Virus record (IMG/VR): IMGVR_UViG_3300045240_000123 | Location: 1-24,404 of that record | DNA from: a virus | Direction: 5' to 3' (one strand) | Length of the DNA stretch: 24,404 nucleotides | Shown here: one piece after another, positions 14,211-20,523 of the stretch | How positions within the stretch are numbered: position 1 is the stretch's first letter | How the letters are laid out: each line of letters opens with the position of its first letter | Translations under genes and position numbers: made by a program | The notes under the pieces: generated by a model | Seen by the model: the letters and a program-made list of their open reading frames with translations, nothing else | Told to the model about the DNA's origin: nothing | The model's database searches: none

Positions 14211-14675
14211 TCATAAGTCCTCTATTTTGAGTGCGTACTTGAACATGAACTGCGCGCGCAGCGCCCCTTGCAGCGAGCGTCCCTCACCGAGATCGGTCTG
14301 ACAGCCGAGATAGCGGATTGCGCCGTTGCCGTTCCGTCCGGTCTTGACGATCTGCTCGTTGAGCTCGGTATCGGTGAGCACTCGCTTGATCAGCTCCCGC
14401 CGCAAGGTGGTCAGATCCGACCCGACCTCGTCGGCCTGCTGCACGATGACGATCTCCGGATGCATACGAACCATGCTTGGCCGATTGGAGGGCCGCATCG
14501 ACAAGTCGCCGGCGTCGTCGGTTTCCTCGTCGCCGTCGAATACGAGCGCCACCGGCAACAGATCTTCGGGAAGCACGGTATCGTTGCGCCGGGCCGATTT
14601 GATGTTTGGAATGCTGGCGACCACCTCGAACAGCCGCGCCAGGATATCCTCGCGAACGTCAACCAACCGCAGCAC
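14211..14675 (-). CDS. tail terminator / minor tail protein (154 aa)
   Basis: The protein starts at GTG 14675, overlapping the upstream gene by 17 bases; TTG at 14666 is an alternative better spaced from a GAAGAG sequence. The N-terminal helix (VREDILARLFEVVASIPN) followed by DLLPVALVFDGDEE, a beta strand MHPEIVIVQQ, and a long helix SDLTTLRRELIKRVL matches the alpha/beta pattern of tail terminator proteins of the lambda gpU / HK97 gp10 kind. These cap the tube and join it to the head. The order head-closure protein, this gene, tail tube is the standard one. The fold assignment is by pattern and synteny. Confidence 0.65.
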   Translation of the reverse strand: MLRLVDVREDILARLFEVVASIPNIKSARRNDTVLPEDLLPVALVFDGDEETDDAGDLSMRPSNRPSMVRMHPEIVIVQQADEVGSDLTTLRRELIKRVLTDTELNEQIVKTGRNGNGAIRYLGCQTDLGEGRSLQGALRAQFMFKYALKIEDL

Positions 14676-15036
14676 TCTTCAGCGCAAACCGCACCTCGCC
14701 GCAGTCCTCGCCCATTGGGCTGCCGCGCAGATCCCACGAGCGCACGATCCAGGTCCGGCCATTGAAGGCGAGCACTGCGTCGGCGTAATCGGCACGGGCG
14801 ATGCCCTTTTCGGTCATCTCATAGACGCGGGCGAAGGCCCCCGGCCCCACGTTGCTGACATGCGCCGCGACCGTGCTCTGGGTTTGCGTCGAGATCGGCA
14901 CGGCCGCCGGCCGCGTATCATCGATCACGGTGATCTCGACCTCGGCGCCACCGCTAGACGCCACCGTCAGCACCGCCGGCACGCCGATCCGTGCATAGAC
15001 CGGGTCGTACATCAGTGCGCTATAATCGATTGTCAT
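14659..15036 (-). CDS. head-tail joining / head closure-like protein (125 aa)
   Basis: The ATG immediately follows the TGA of the methyltransferase gene. The beta-rich protein (MTIDYSALMYDPVYARIGVPAVLT, then AEVEITVIDD and TRPAAVPIST) ends in a barrel-like stretch, AVLAFNGRTWIVRSWDLRG. Such small beta barrels starting with 'Y-D-P-x-Y-x-x-x-G-x-P-A' occur as head-closure or head-tail joining proteins between the connector and the tail terminator. There is no enzyme motif. The three sugar-related genes separate it from the connector at 17182-17829, so it appears to have been split from its usual partner by an insertion. Confidence 0.62.
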   Translation of the reverse strand: MTIDYSALMYDPVYARIGVPAVLTVASSGGAEVEITVIDDTRPAAVPISTQTQSTVAAHVSNVGPGAFARVYEMTEKGIARADYADAVLAFNGRTWIVRSWDLRGSPMGEDCGEVRFALKSAAVG

Positions 15037-15723
15037 TCAGGCTCTTCTGAATGCGAAGGTGCCGATGTCCTCGCGGCCGAGCTCGGTTTCAACATTGCTT
15101 TCCGACACCATGGTGAAACCGCAGGACTTCATCGCAAACAACAAGCCGTCGCGCGTAAAATGCCAACAATGTTCGGCTGGCTTGAAATGTTTCGAGCGCA
15201 GCACATGCTCGGCATCGCGAAAGATCGGCAGTGACAGGAACAACCATTCGCGGCAGTTGGCGAGCAGCAATCCAAAATCCTCCATGTGCTCGAGCACGTC
15301 CCACATCGTCATGGCTTGAAACGGCACGAGATACGGATCGATCAGCAGCATCCGCGTTTCGAGCCATTTCAATGCGGCCGGATTGATGTCGTAACCCCAG
15401 GTCTTTTCCTGCCGCGCTTGCCGGCATTCGATGAACGCGCCCGAGCCGATGCCGACATCGATTAACGGTCCTCGGTAGTGCTGCTCGACGAAGTCGCAGC
15501 GCGCCGACATCAAAGCGCGGCCGATCGGCGTCCTCGCGTTGCGATCGAACTGGTCGAAATACGCCTGATCGTAGGGCGCGCTTCCCGCCTCGACCGGATA
15601 CCAGCCGATACCGATCTGCGGCCACCATGTCAGCCGGCGGCGCGAAAACTGCTCGACCAGCGGCGGAACTGTCCGATCGGGTCTGCAATCCTCTTCTCGC
15701 AGTCGTGCAACATGTTCGTGCAT
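15037..15723 (-). CDS. class I SAM-dependent methyltransferase
   Basis: The 228-aa protein has the class I methyltransferase signature: motif I PLIDVGIGSGAF (86-97), the acidic end of strand 2 in YDINP (111-115), motif IV MTMWDVLEHMED (139-149) and a strand LFLSLPIF (161-168). It then has H-C-W-H-F-T-R (185-191) and a CGFTMV C-terminal strand, as in Methyltransf_23-type enzymes that act on small molecules or sugars. The ATG at 15723 has GGAGG ten bases upstream and overlaps the end of the glycosyltransferase gene by about 94 bases. The acceptor is unknown; with its two upstream neighbours it may modify a sugar on the virion or the host envelope. No DNA methyltransferase motif (DPPY or PC) is seen. 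Confidence 0.85.
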   Translation of the reverse strand: MHEHVARLREEDCRPDRTVPPLVEQFSRRRLTWWPQIGIGWYPVEAGSAPYDQAYFDQFDRNARTPIGRALMSARCDFVEQHYRGPLIDVGIGSGAFIECRQARQEKTWGYDINPAALKWLETRMLLIDPYLVPFQAMTMWDVLEHMEDFGLLLANCREWLFLSLPIFRDAEHVLRSKHFKPAEHCWHFTRDGLLFAMKSCGFTMVSESNVETELGREDIGTFAFRRA

Positions 15724-16520
15724 CGGCAGAAGGCCTCCGGCATTGCAAAGCCGATCCGGCTCAAGTCGAGCCGCGGATCGGTGACTTTCTCGGGCGCGTT
15801 GTGACCGCCGTGGCCGCCCAGCACCACGAAGGTCTTCGATCTGAGCGCAATCCCCGCCGGCACGATCCAGCCCACGCCGCCGATCACCACGTCGGCTTCG
15901 CGCACCAGCGCGAGCAACTGGCGCACGTTCAACTCGCCCAACACGAAGTAATGGTGCGCCGGCGGCAGCTCGCCGACCGCCCATTCGTGGCCCGCCGCAA
16001 GATCGGCGACCGCGACCGTTGTGTGCGTCGTCATCAGCTCGGCCGCCAGTGCGGCCACATATTCCGGTCGCGGGTTGCGCGCCTCGTTGCGCCATTCGGC
16101 GCGCACCGTCACCGGCCGCACCACCGCGATCGGCCGTTCGGACCTGATTGGCGACGGTCCCATGTCGGGCAGATCGAACAGCGCCGGATCGAAGGCGACC
16201 CGCAGCGCCGACCACTTGCGCTCGAGCGCATGGACGATCGAGGCCGTCCTCAAATTGCCGCCGTAGGAAACCTTGACCTCGCGCATCGGCAACGGCCGCG
16301 ACCATCGCTCTGCGCATTGCCGCGCCATGTTCTTGAGCTGCGTTCGCAACCGGCGCTTCGCGAGAACGAACCTCAGGTCGAGATCCTCGTAAAGTTCCGG
16401 CCACGGCGTTTCGAGCCAGACCTCGTATTGCTCCGCCGCGGCGCGCACGAACGGCCGCGAATAAATGTTGTCGCCGAGCCCCCACATCCCGCGGACCAGG
16501 ACTGCTTCCGCAGGCCTCAA
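15630..16520 (-). CDS. GT9-like glycosyltransferase (heptosyltransferase-type fold)
   Basis: The 296-aa protein starts at TTG 16520, overlapping the previous stop (TTGA). The TTG is preferred because the next ATG (16487) would remove the first beta strand, VLVRG. N-terminal GMWGLGDNIYSRPF (11-24) matches the glycine-rich loop of GT9 ADP-heptose transferases. The C-terminal half has VRAEWRNEARNPRPEY (139-154), LGELNVRQLLALVREADVVI (194-213), GGVGWIVPAGIALRSKTFVVL (214-234) and GGHGGHNAPEKV (236-246), the nucleotide-sugar-binding half of a GT-B fold. It likely transfers a sugar to a host or phage glycan in the cytoplasm. It is the middle gene of a three-gene cassette. The fold is fairly sure; donor and acceptor are unknown. 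Confidence 0.72.
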   Translation of the reverse strand: MRPAEAVLVRGMWGLGDNIYSRPFVRAAAEQYEVWLETPWPELYEDLDLRFVLAKRRLRTQLKNMARQCAERWSRPLPMREVKVSYGGNLRTASIVHALERKWSALRVAFDPALFDLPDMGPSPIRSERPIAVVRPVTVRAEWRNEARNPRPEYVAALAAELMTTHTTVAVADLAAGHEWAVGELPPAHHYFVLGELNVRQLLALVREADVVIGGVGWIVPAGIALRSKTFVVLGGHGGHNAPEKVTDPRLDLSRIGFAMPEAFCRCTNMLHDCEKRIADPIGQFRRWSSSFRAAG

Positions 16521-17185
16521 GCCGCCCGCCGCCGGTCGAGCGTCTCCTCAAGGCCGACCACCGGCCACAGATCCGCATAGGCGCTGCCCGAGCTGGCGTT
16601 GAGCAGCGCAATGCCCATCGACCGCAGCGGCGCCGCCATGGTGGCGATGTCGCCGCGCTGCCGATCGTATCGATCCGGCCTCGGGCCCCACCGGTGCGGC
16701 TTGTGGTGCCAGAGCCGGCCGTCCGCAGCCGCCTTGCCGTCGACGCCGAGCCAGACGATCGTTCCGCCGCGTCCCACCAGATGCGCCGCCAGGTTGGTCG
16801 CCCCGGTGAGCGAGGTCCATTTCTGCGTCAGGCAATCGGGCGCCTGCGCCAATCCCGGTGGATTAATCTTGCGGCAGAGCAGCACCTTGGCATCCCGCAC
16901 CATCTGCGAGGTGGTGACGACACGTCCCGTGAAGCTCCCGACCGCCGCCCGATTTTCCGGCTCGTTCCACCAGCGCCAATCGCCGAAGTAGAGAAAATCG
17001 GCCCACGGCGCCGCATGGACGCTCGAATTGATGACGATCACATGCCGGCCGCGCAACTGCCCGAGGTCGTGCTCGAGCACTGACGGCCCGCCGGCGACGA
17101 TGAACGCCGTCCCGCCCTCCCATTCGCGCGGCACCTCGTAATGTTTCACGTGAAACCCATTACAAATGCAACCGCGTATATTCAC
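16517..17185 (-). CDS. MptE/DUF115-like protein, likely sugar-related
   Basis: The 222-aa protein has AFIVAGGPSVLEHDL (27-41), the phosphate-binding G-G-P-S type loop of the MptE/DUF115 superfamily. It then has HVIVINSSVHAAPWADFLYFG (48-68), LTGATNLAAHL (126-136), IVWLGVDGKAAADGR (143-157), HHKPHRW (160-166) and LLNASSGSAYADLWPVV (194-210). The 'L-x-G-V-D-G-K...H-x-K-P-H' and 'N-A-S-x-G-S-A-Y' motifs recall phage and flagellin-modification (MAF) relatives. The start chosen is GTG 17185, overlapping the connector stop; GTG at 17149 (V13) is also possible. It probably handles a nucleotide-activated sugar or a related transfer. The first 15 codons contain a parS-like palindrome. Confidence 0.7.
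   Translation of the reverse strand: MNIRGCICNGFHVKHYEVPREWEGGTAFIVAGGPSVLEHDLGQLRGRHVIVINSSVHAAPWADFLYFGDWRWWNEPENRAAVGSFTGRVVTTSQMVRDAKVLLCRKINPPGLAQAPDCLTQKWTSLTGATNLAAHLVGRGGTIVWLGVDGKAAADGRLWHHKPHRWGPRPDRYDRQRGDIATMAAPLRSMGIALLNASSGSAYADLWPVVGLEETLDRRRAA
17142..17157. promoter_or_regulatory. parS: parS-like ParB-binding site
   Basis: TGTTTCACGTGAAACC contains the perfect 14-base palindrome GTTTCACGTGAAAC and matches 15 of 16 positions of the chromosomal parS consensus TGTTTCACGTGAAACA, conserved from Bacillus to Caulobacter. It lies inside codons 10-15 of the MptE-like gene (reading G-F-H-V-K-H). No second copy and no parA or parB gene was seen in the window. Chance expectation for a match this good in 24 kb is roughly 3 in 10,000. 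Confidence 0.75.
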
Positions 17186-17829
17186 ACATAGAAGCGCGTG
17201 TATGCGCTGAGCAAGCCAGCCGCGGTATCGGCCGCCGCCTGCAATGGGGCGGTGGGCGCGGCCTTGCCGAGCACCTGCAGCGGATCGTAATACTGCACGA
17301 TGGTATCGCCATGCCGGACCATTCGGACGCCGCCGGTGGCGTTCAAGCGCTGCTGCAATCGCGCCGCCTGGATCAATAGTGTGGCCGCTGCCTTGAGCGC
17401 CGGCGGTGCGGCATCGGGCAACTGGTATCCGCCGCTGTAGGTCACGGTGACCGGCTCGGTCCAGGCGCCTTCGATGCGCATCTTGCCGGATAGGTTCTCG
17501 ATCTCGTAACTCGCCGGGTCGAGGATGTTGCCGCGCGGCGATTCCACCGACACGATGTCGGCGTCGGCGACCGGATAGTGCGTCAGGAACAGGCGCGGAC
17601 TGTCGAACGGCATCGAGTCGCCGCGCCAGGTCTCGGCGACCTGTTCATAGGCGAACACGCGCTGGCACATCGTCGCGATGACATCGCTGTACTGGTCGAT
17701 CCACATCTGCAACTGCGTGTCTTCGCTCGTATTGCTGGGCGGCAGGCCAAGGATGCTTTTGATCTCGTCCAACGTGACGAGCGCATAGCTGTCGGCCGGC
17801 GCCAGCACCTTGACCCAAACGTCGGCCAT
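17182..17829 (-). CDS. head-tail connector protein (gp6-like family)
   Basis: The ATG at 17829 shares one base with the TGA of the collagen-like gene, with a GAGGGG sequence just upstream, giving 215 aa. The N-terminal helical part LVTLDEIKSILGLPPSNTSED followed by TQLQMWIDQYSDVIATMCQRVF is the pattern of the phage gp6-like head-tail connector family (phiE125 gp8 / HK97 gp6 type), which docks below the portal as a dodecameric ring. Next come ETWRGD, RLFLTHYPVADADIVSVES, a beta region (YEIENLSGKMRI, VTVTYSGGYQLP) and a closing helix (PALKAAATLLIQAARLQQRL). Position after the portal fits. The stop overlaps the next gene's GTG. Confidence 0.82.
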   Translation of the reverse strand: MADVWVKVLAPADSYALVTLDEIKSILGLPPSNTSEDTQLQMWIDQYSDVIATMCQRVFAYEQVAETWRGDSMPFDSPRLFLTHYPVADADIVSVESPRGNILDPASYEIENLSGKMRIEGAWTEPVTVTYSGGYQLPDAAPPALKAAATLLIQAARLQQRLNATGGVRMVRHGDTIVQYYDPLQVLGKAAPTAPLQAAADTAAGLLSAYTRFYV

Positions 17830-18812
17830 CACCGCCCCTCGTGAAACTGCTCGAACAGCGCCCGCAACTCCAGCAGCGGCGCCTCGCTGTTGTCTGACAT
17901 GACCGGCTGCGCGGTGTAGGCTTCGCGGTCGATGCGCCAGCCGACGATGGTCGGCCCGGGATCTCCGGTGGGACCACGCTCGCCACGCACGCCAGGAGCC
18001 CCGTGGTCGCCCTTCATCCCGGGCTTGCCCGGCTTGCCGGCCGAGGCGATAAGCTGCCAGCCGTCGCCCGGGCACGGTCCCGGGCCATCCTGGCGGGCAA
18101 TGAAGCTCGACCCGCCGAGCGCCACGATATCGAGCGCCGCATAGGCCTCGCCGTCGCGCCAGGTGCCGCGCACGACGGGGGTTGCCGCGTCCCGGCCGGC
18201 CGCCGCGAGGCAGGCCCAATCCTCGTGCGGCGGCGCTCTGGCGGTATCCTGGCGCGCCTGCCATGTCGAGCCGCCGGCCAATATGATCTGCCCGCGGTAA
18301 TGCACCTCGCCTTCACGGTACGGCAATGCCGCCTCGATCGTGCCCGCCGCGCCGTCCCTCCCAGCGGGGCCCGGGATGCCGTCTTTGCCTGCGGGCCCCT
18401 GTTCGCCGGCCCTGCCGGCCTCACCGGCAGGCCCTGCGGCGCCGGATGGCCCTTGGTCGCCCTTTTCGCCGCACGCACCAGCGGGTCCCGCAGGCCCCAT
18501 GGTGCCGGTTTCCCCACGCTCGCCGACGATGCCCTTTTCGCCCTGCGGGCCGGCCTCGCCACGTTCGCCGGCCGGCCCTGGCGCGCCGTCGGCGCCGTTG
18601 GTGAGCTTGGCGGCGATAGCCTCGACGTATTGCGTCAGCCGCGACCGCAGTTCAGTCGCCTCGGCCTGCAATTGCAGGATCGTCGCCCTGGTCTGCGCCT
18701 CGGTCAGTTCGCGGTGGCGCTCCCATTGCGTGCGCTCGGTGTAGAGCGCCTCGGCGAGCGCCTCGCGCCACGCGTCAAGAAGCAGCGCGTCGTCGTCCGA
18801 TCCGGTCGGCAT
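17829..18812 (-). CDS. collagen-like virion protein with two carbohydrate-binding-like modules
   Basis: From ATG 18812 the product is 327 aa; ATG 18848, with AAGAG nine bases before it, is an alternative. Both overlap the portal gene end. Residues about 10-70 form a coiled-coil helix (LDAWREALAEALYTERTQW and following), a likely trimeriser. G73-G157 is an unbroken Gly-X-Y collagen-like tract (GAPGPAGERGEAGPQGEKG and so on). Two similar modules follow: 164-207 (YREGEVHYRGQIILAGGSTW) and 216-258 (GTWRDGEAYAALDIVALGG), each with the V-x-x-G-x-x-W/F-x-A-R-x-D...P-x-x-x-W pattern of CBM5/12 chitin-binding-like domains. A second Gly-X-Y tract (262-287) and a C-terminal helix end the protein. It may decorate the head or neck. 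Such tracts are also repeat-prone. Confidence 0.8.
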   Translation of the reverse strand: MPTGSDDDALLLDAWREALAEALYTERTQWERHRELTEAQTRATILQLQAEATELRSRLTQYVEAIAAKLTNGADGAPGPAGERGEAGPQGEKGIVGERGETGTMGPAGPAGACGEKGDQGPSGAAGPAGEAGRAGEQGPAGKDGIPGPAGRDGAAGTIEAALPYREGEVHYRGQIILAGGSTWQARQDTARAPPHEDWACLAAAGRDAATPVVRGTWRDGEAYAALDIVALGGSSFIARQDGPGPCPGDGWQLIASAGKPGKPGMKGDHGAPGVRGERGPTGDPGPTIVGWRIDREAYTAQPVMSDNSEAPLLELRALFEQFHEGR

Positions 18813-20181
18813 TGGCAAACAGGTTTCTGACCTCTCGTGCAATGTCATCGCGGTTGCTCTTTTGCGGAGGCTTTGCGGGAGCCGGCGGCGCTGCGGGAGG
18901 AGGCGGCGCCGCCGGCGCAGCTTGGATCTTCCCGACTTGGCTGAGCGGGACGACCTGCTGCTGGACGCGCGGCTCGTCGCCGAATTCGACGCTGTCGAGC
19001 CCTTCGCTATTGCGCGCTTCGTTCGGCGCGAAGATGCCGCCCTGCACGCCGCGGGCCAGGCTCTCGATGCGATCTTTCTGCGCCGAGCGCAAAAGCTCGC
19101 CGGTATCAAACTCGACGTATTCGTCCGGCACGCCCTTGAGCTGGAACAGGTTTCCGATCGCTTCCTCGATATGATTGAGCGCGAAGCCGAGACCGGACGA
19201 GCGCCAGCTCTGCATCAGCGCCTCGGTCGACGAGAATGTCGAGCCGCCGAGACCGAGGATCTGCAACGGAATGCGGTAAGCGAGCGCGATGTTCTCGTTC
19301 GACAGCTTCAATATCTCGGCGGTCGCCGCCTCCTTGCCAGCCGATGTCCATGGCTGGACCTTGAGGCCTGAAGTGAGAATCGGCGTGCCGCCCTGGTGGA
19401 GGCCCTTGGCCTGCTCGTTCCAGCGATCGCGCAGCGCCTGGAGTTGATCCTTGTCGAGCGTGAGGTCGGTGGTGAGCACCGCGCTCGGACGGGCTTCGTT
19501 CATATAGTAGGAATATTGCTGGCGCGTAATCGCGGAAGTCACGCCGATGTCGCTGTATGCGGCGACGATCGGCGATTCGCCAACAAGCGGAACCGGCATG
19601 CGGTGGCGCACCGTATGCAGCTTGATGTGCAGGACATCGCGCTGCGGCACGAGCAGCGCATCGGCGCCGAGGCGCCGCTGAATGATATCGTTGCCGTAGA
19701 GCTGATAGAAAATCTCCCCATTGCTCGCCAGTCGCGGATGGGACGTCATCGAATCCATCAAATGCAGCTCGTCGATCTCGTAGCGATCGTTGCGAAGCCC
19801 GAGCGCAAAGGTGTTGCCGTACAGATAAAGCGACCGTGCCGCATTCAGCATAAAGTCGCTGATCGATTGATAATCGTTTGGATAGCGCAGCAGGCGGGCG
19901 AGCGCCGAATTGCTGACGCGATCGCGCCCGCCCTTGTCGTTCAATCGCCAATGATCGCCGGGCAGCATGGCGATGGTTTGGGCATACGCGGAAATACACG
20001 CCTCTACCATCGCCGAGCGAGGCGCCGAGACCGGATCGTAGCCTTGCTGCCACCAATTCCAGCCGGCGCCATCCGGCAGCCAGCCACCGGTCACCGGCAG
20101 GTAGTATGGGCCAGGGCGAAAGTCGCCCTCGCCCTTGCGCACCAGCTTCGCGATGCGTGACAACCACCCGGTCGCGCTCAT
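18775..20181 (-). CDS. portal protein (HK97 family)
   Basis: The 468-aa protein begins directly after the TGA of the small charged gene. Family features are the N-terminal ATG region with GWNWWQQGYDPVSAPRSAMVEACISAYAQTIAMLPG, then RDRVSNSALARLLRYPNDYQSISDFMLNAARSLYLYGNTFA, DVLHIKLHTVRH, and the central RDRWNEQAKGLHQGGTPILTSGLK. This is followed by SNENIALAYRIPLQILGLGG, the conserved C-terminal wing of phage portal family 1 (HK97 gp3 type), and FAPNEARNSEGLD near the end. The last 80 residues are Pro/Ala-rich. The portal forms the dodecameric vertex through which DNA is packaged. It lies after the capsid gene rather than before it, which is unusual. Confidence 0.92.
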   Translation of the reverse strand: MSATGWLSRIAKLVRKGEGDFRPGPYYLPVTGGWLPDGAGWNWWQQGYDPVSAPRSAMVEACISAYAQTIAMLPGDHWRLNDKGGRDRVSNSALARLLRYPNDYQSISDFMLNAARSLYLYGNTFALGLRNDRYEIDELHLMDSMTSHPRLASNGEIFYQLYGNDIIQRRLGADALLVPQRDVLHIKLHTVRHRMPVPLVGESPIVAAYSDIGVTSAITRQQYSYYMNEARPSAVLTTDLTLDKDQLQALRDRWNEQAKGLHQGGTPILTSGLKVQPWTSAGKEAATAEILKLSNENIALAYRIPLQILGLGGSTFSSTEALMQSWRSSGLGFALNHIEEAIGNLFQLKGVPDEYVEFDTGELLRSAQKDRIESLARGVQGGIFAPNEARNSEGLDSVEFGDEPRVQQQVVPLSQVGKIQAAPAAPPPPAAPPAPAKPPQKSNRDDIAREVRNLFANADRIGRRRAAS

Positions 20182-20499
20182 TCACGGCTTTGCTTTTGGC
20201 TCGTGCTCGTGCGCCGGTGTCGTCGACTTGGGCTGCTCCATCGCCCTGGTCGAATAATCGCCGCGGCCTGCTGCCGGCTTGTTTGCCTCGGCCTGCCGCT
20301 TGACGTGCGGCTCGCCTTCAACCGGCGAGCCGTCGGGTTCATGCTCGGATACATGCACACCAGACGCAGCGAGGTCGTTTTCCTCCTGCGTCGGCGTCGG
20401 CTTGGTTTTCGCCGTTGCCTCGCGATGCTCGGCGTGGCTCTTCTCGCGCGCGGCCCGCTCGTCGGCGAGACGCTTTTTCACGTCTTCATGCTCTGCCAT
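20182..20499 (-). CDS. small charged, probably disordered protein (105 aa)
   Basis: The ATG has a strong AGGAG ribosome binding site eight bases upstream. The protein is very hydrophilic: an N-terminal Lys/Glu/Arg helix (EHEDVKKRLADERAAREKS), then EATAKTKPTPTQEENDLAAS, a GVHVSEHEPDGSPVEGEPHV stretch, and a Pro/Lys/His-rich C-terminus. It has no Cys, Trp or Phe and is predicted to be largely unstructured. I recall similar 'T-Q-E-E-N-D-x-A...E-P-D-G-S-P' proteins in alphaproteobacterial phages, without known function. Lying between capsid and portal genes, a structural or assembly-aid role is possible. It is adjacent to the portal start with no spacing. Confidence 0.7.
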   Translation of the reverse strand: MAEHEDVKKRLADERAAREKSHAEHREATAKTKPTPTQEENDLAASGVHVSEHEPDGSPVEGEPHVKRQAEANKPAAGRGDYSTRAMEQPKSTTPAHEHEPKAKP

Positions 20500-20523
20500 T
20501 TTGCTAACTCCTATGTTGCCAGG

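Noticed and set aside
15037-16611. One 524-aa frame covering the methyltransferase and upstream region
   Set aside because: The part before the ATG at 15723 is Arg/Ala/Gly-rich and lies over the better-supported glycosyltransferase gene; only the last 228 residues have methyltransferase motifs.
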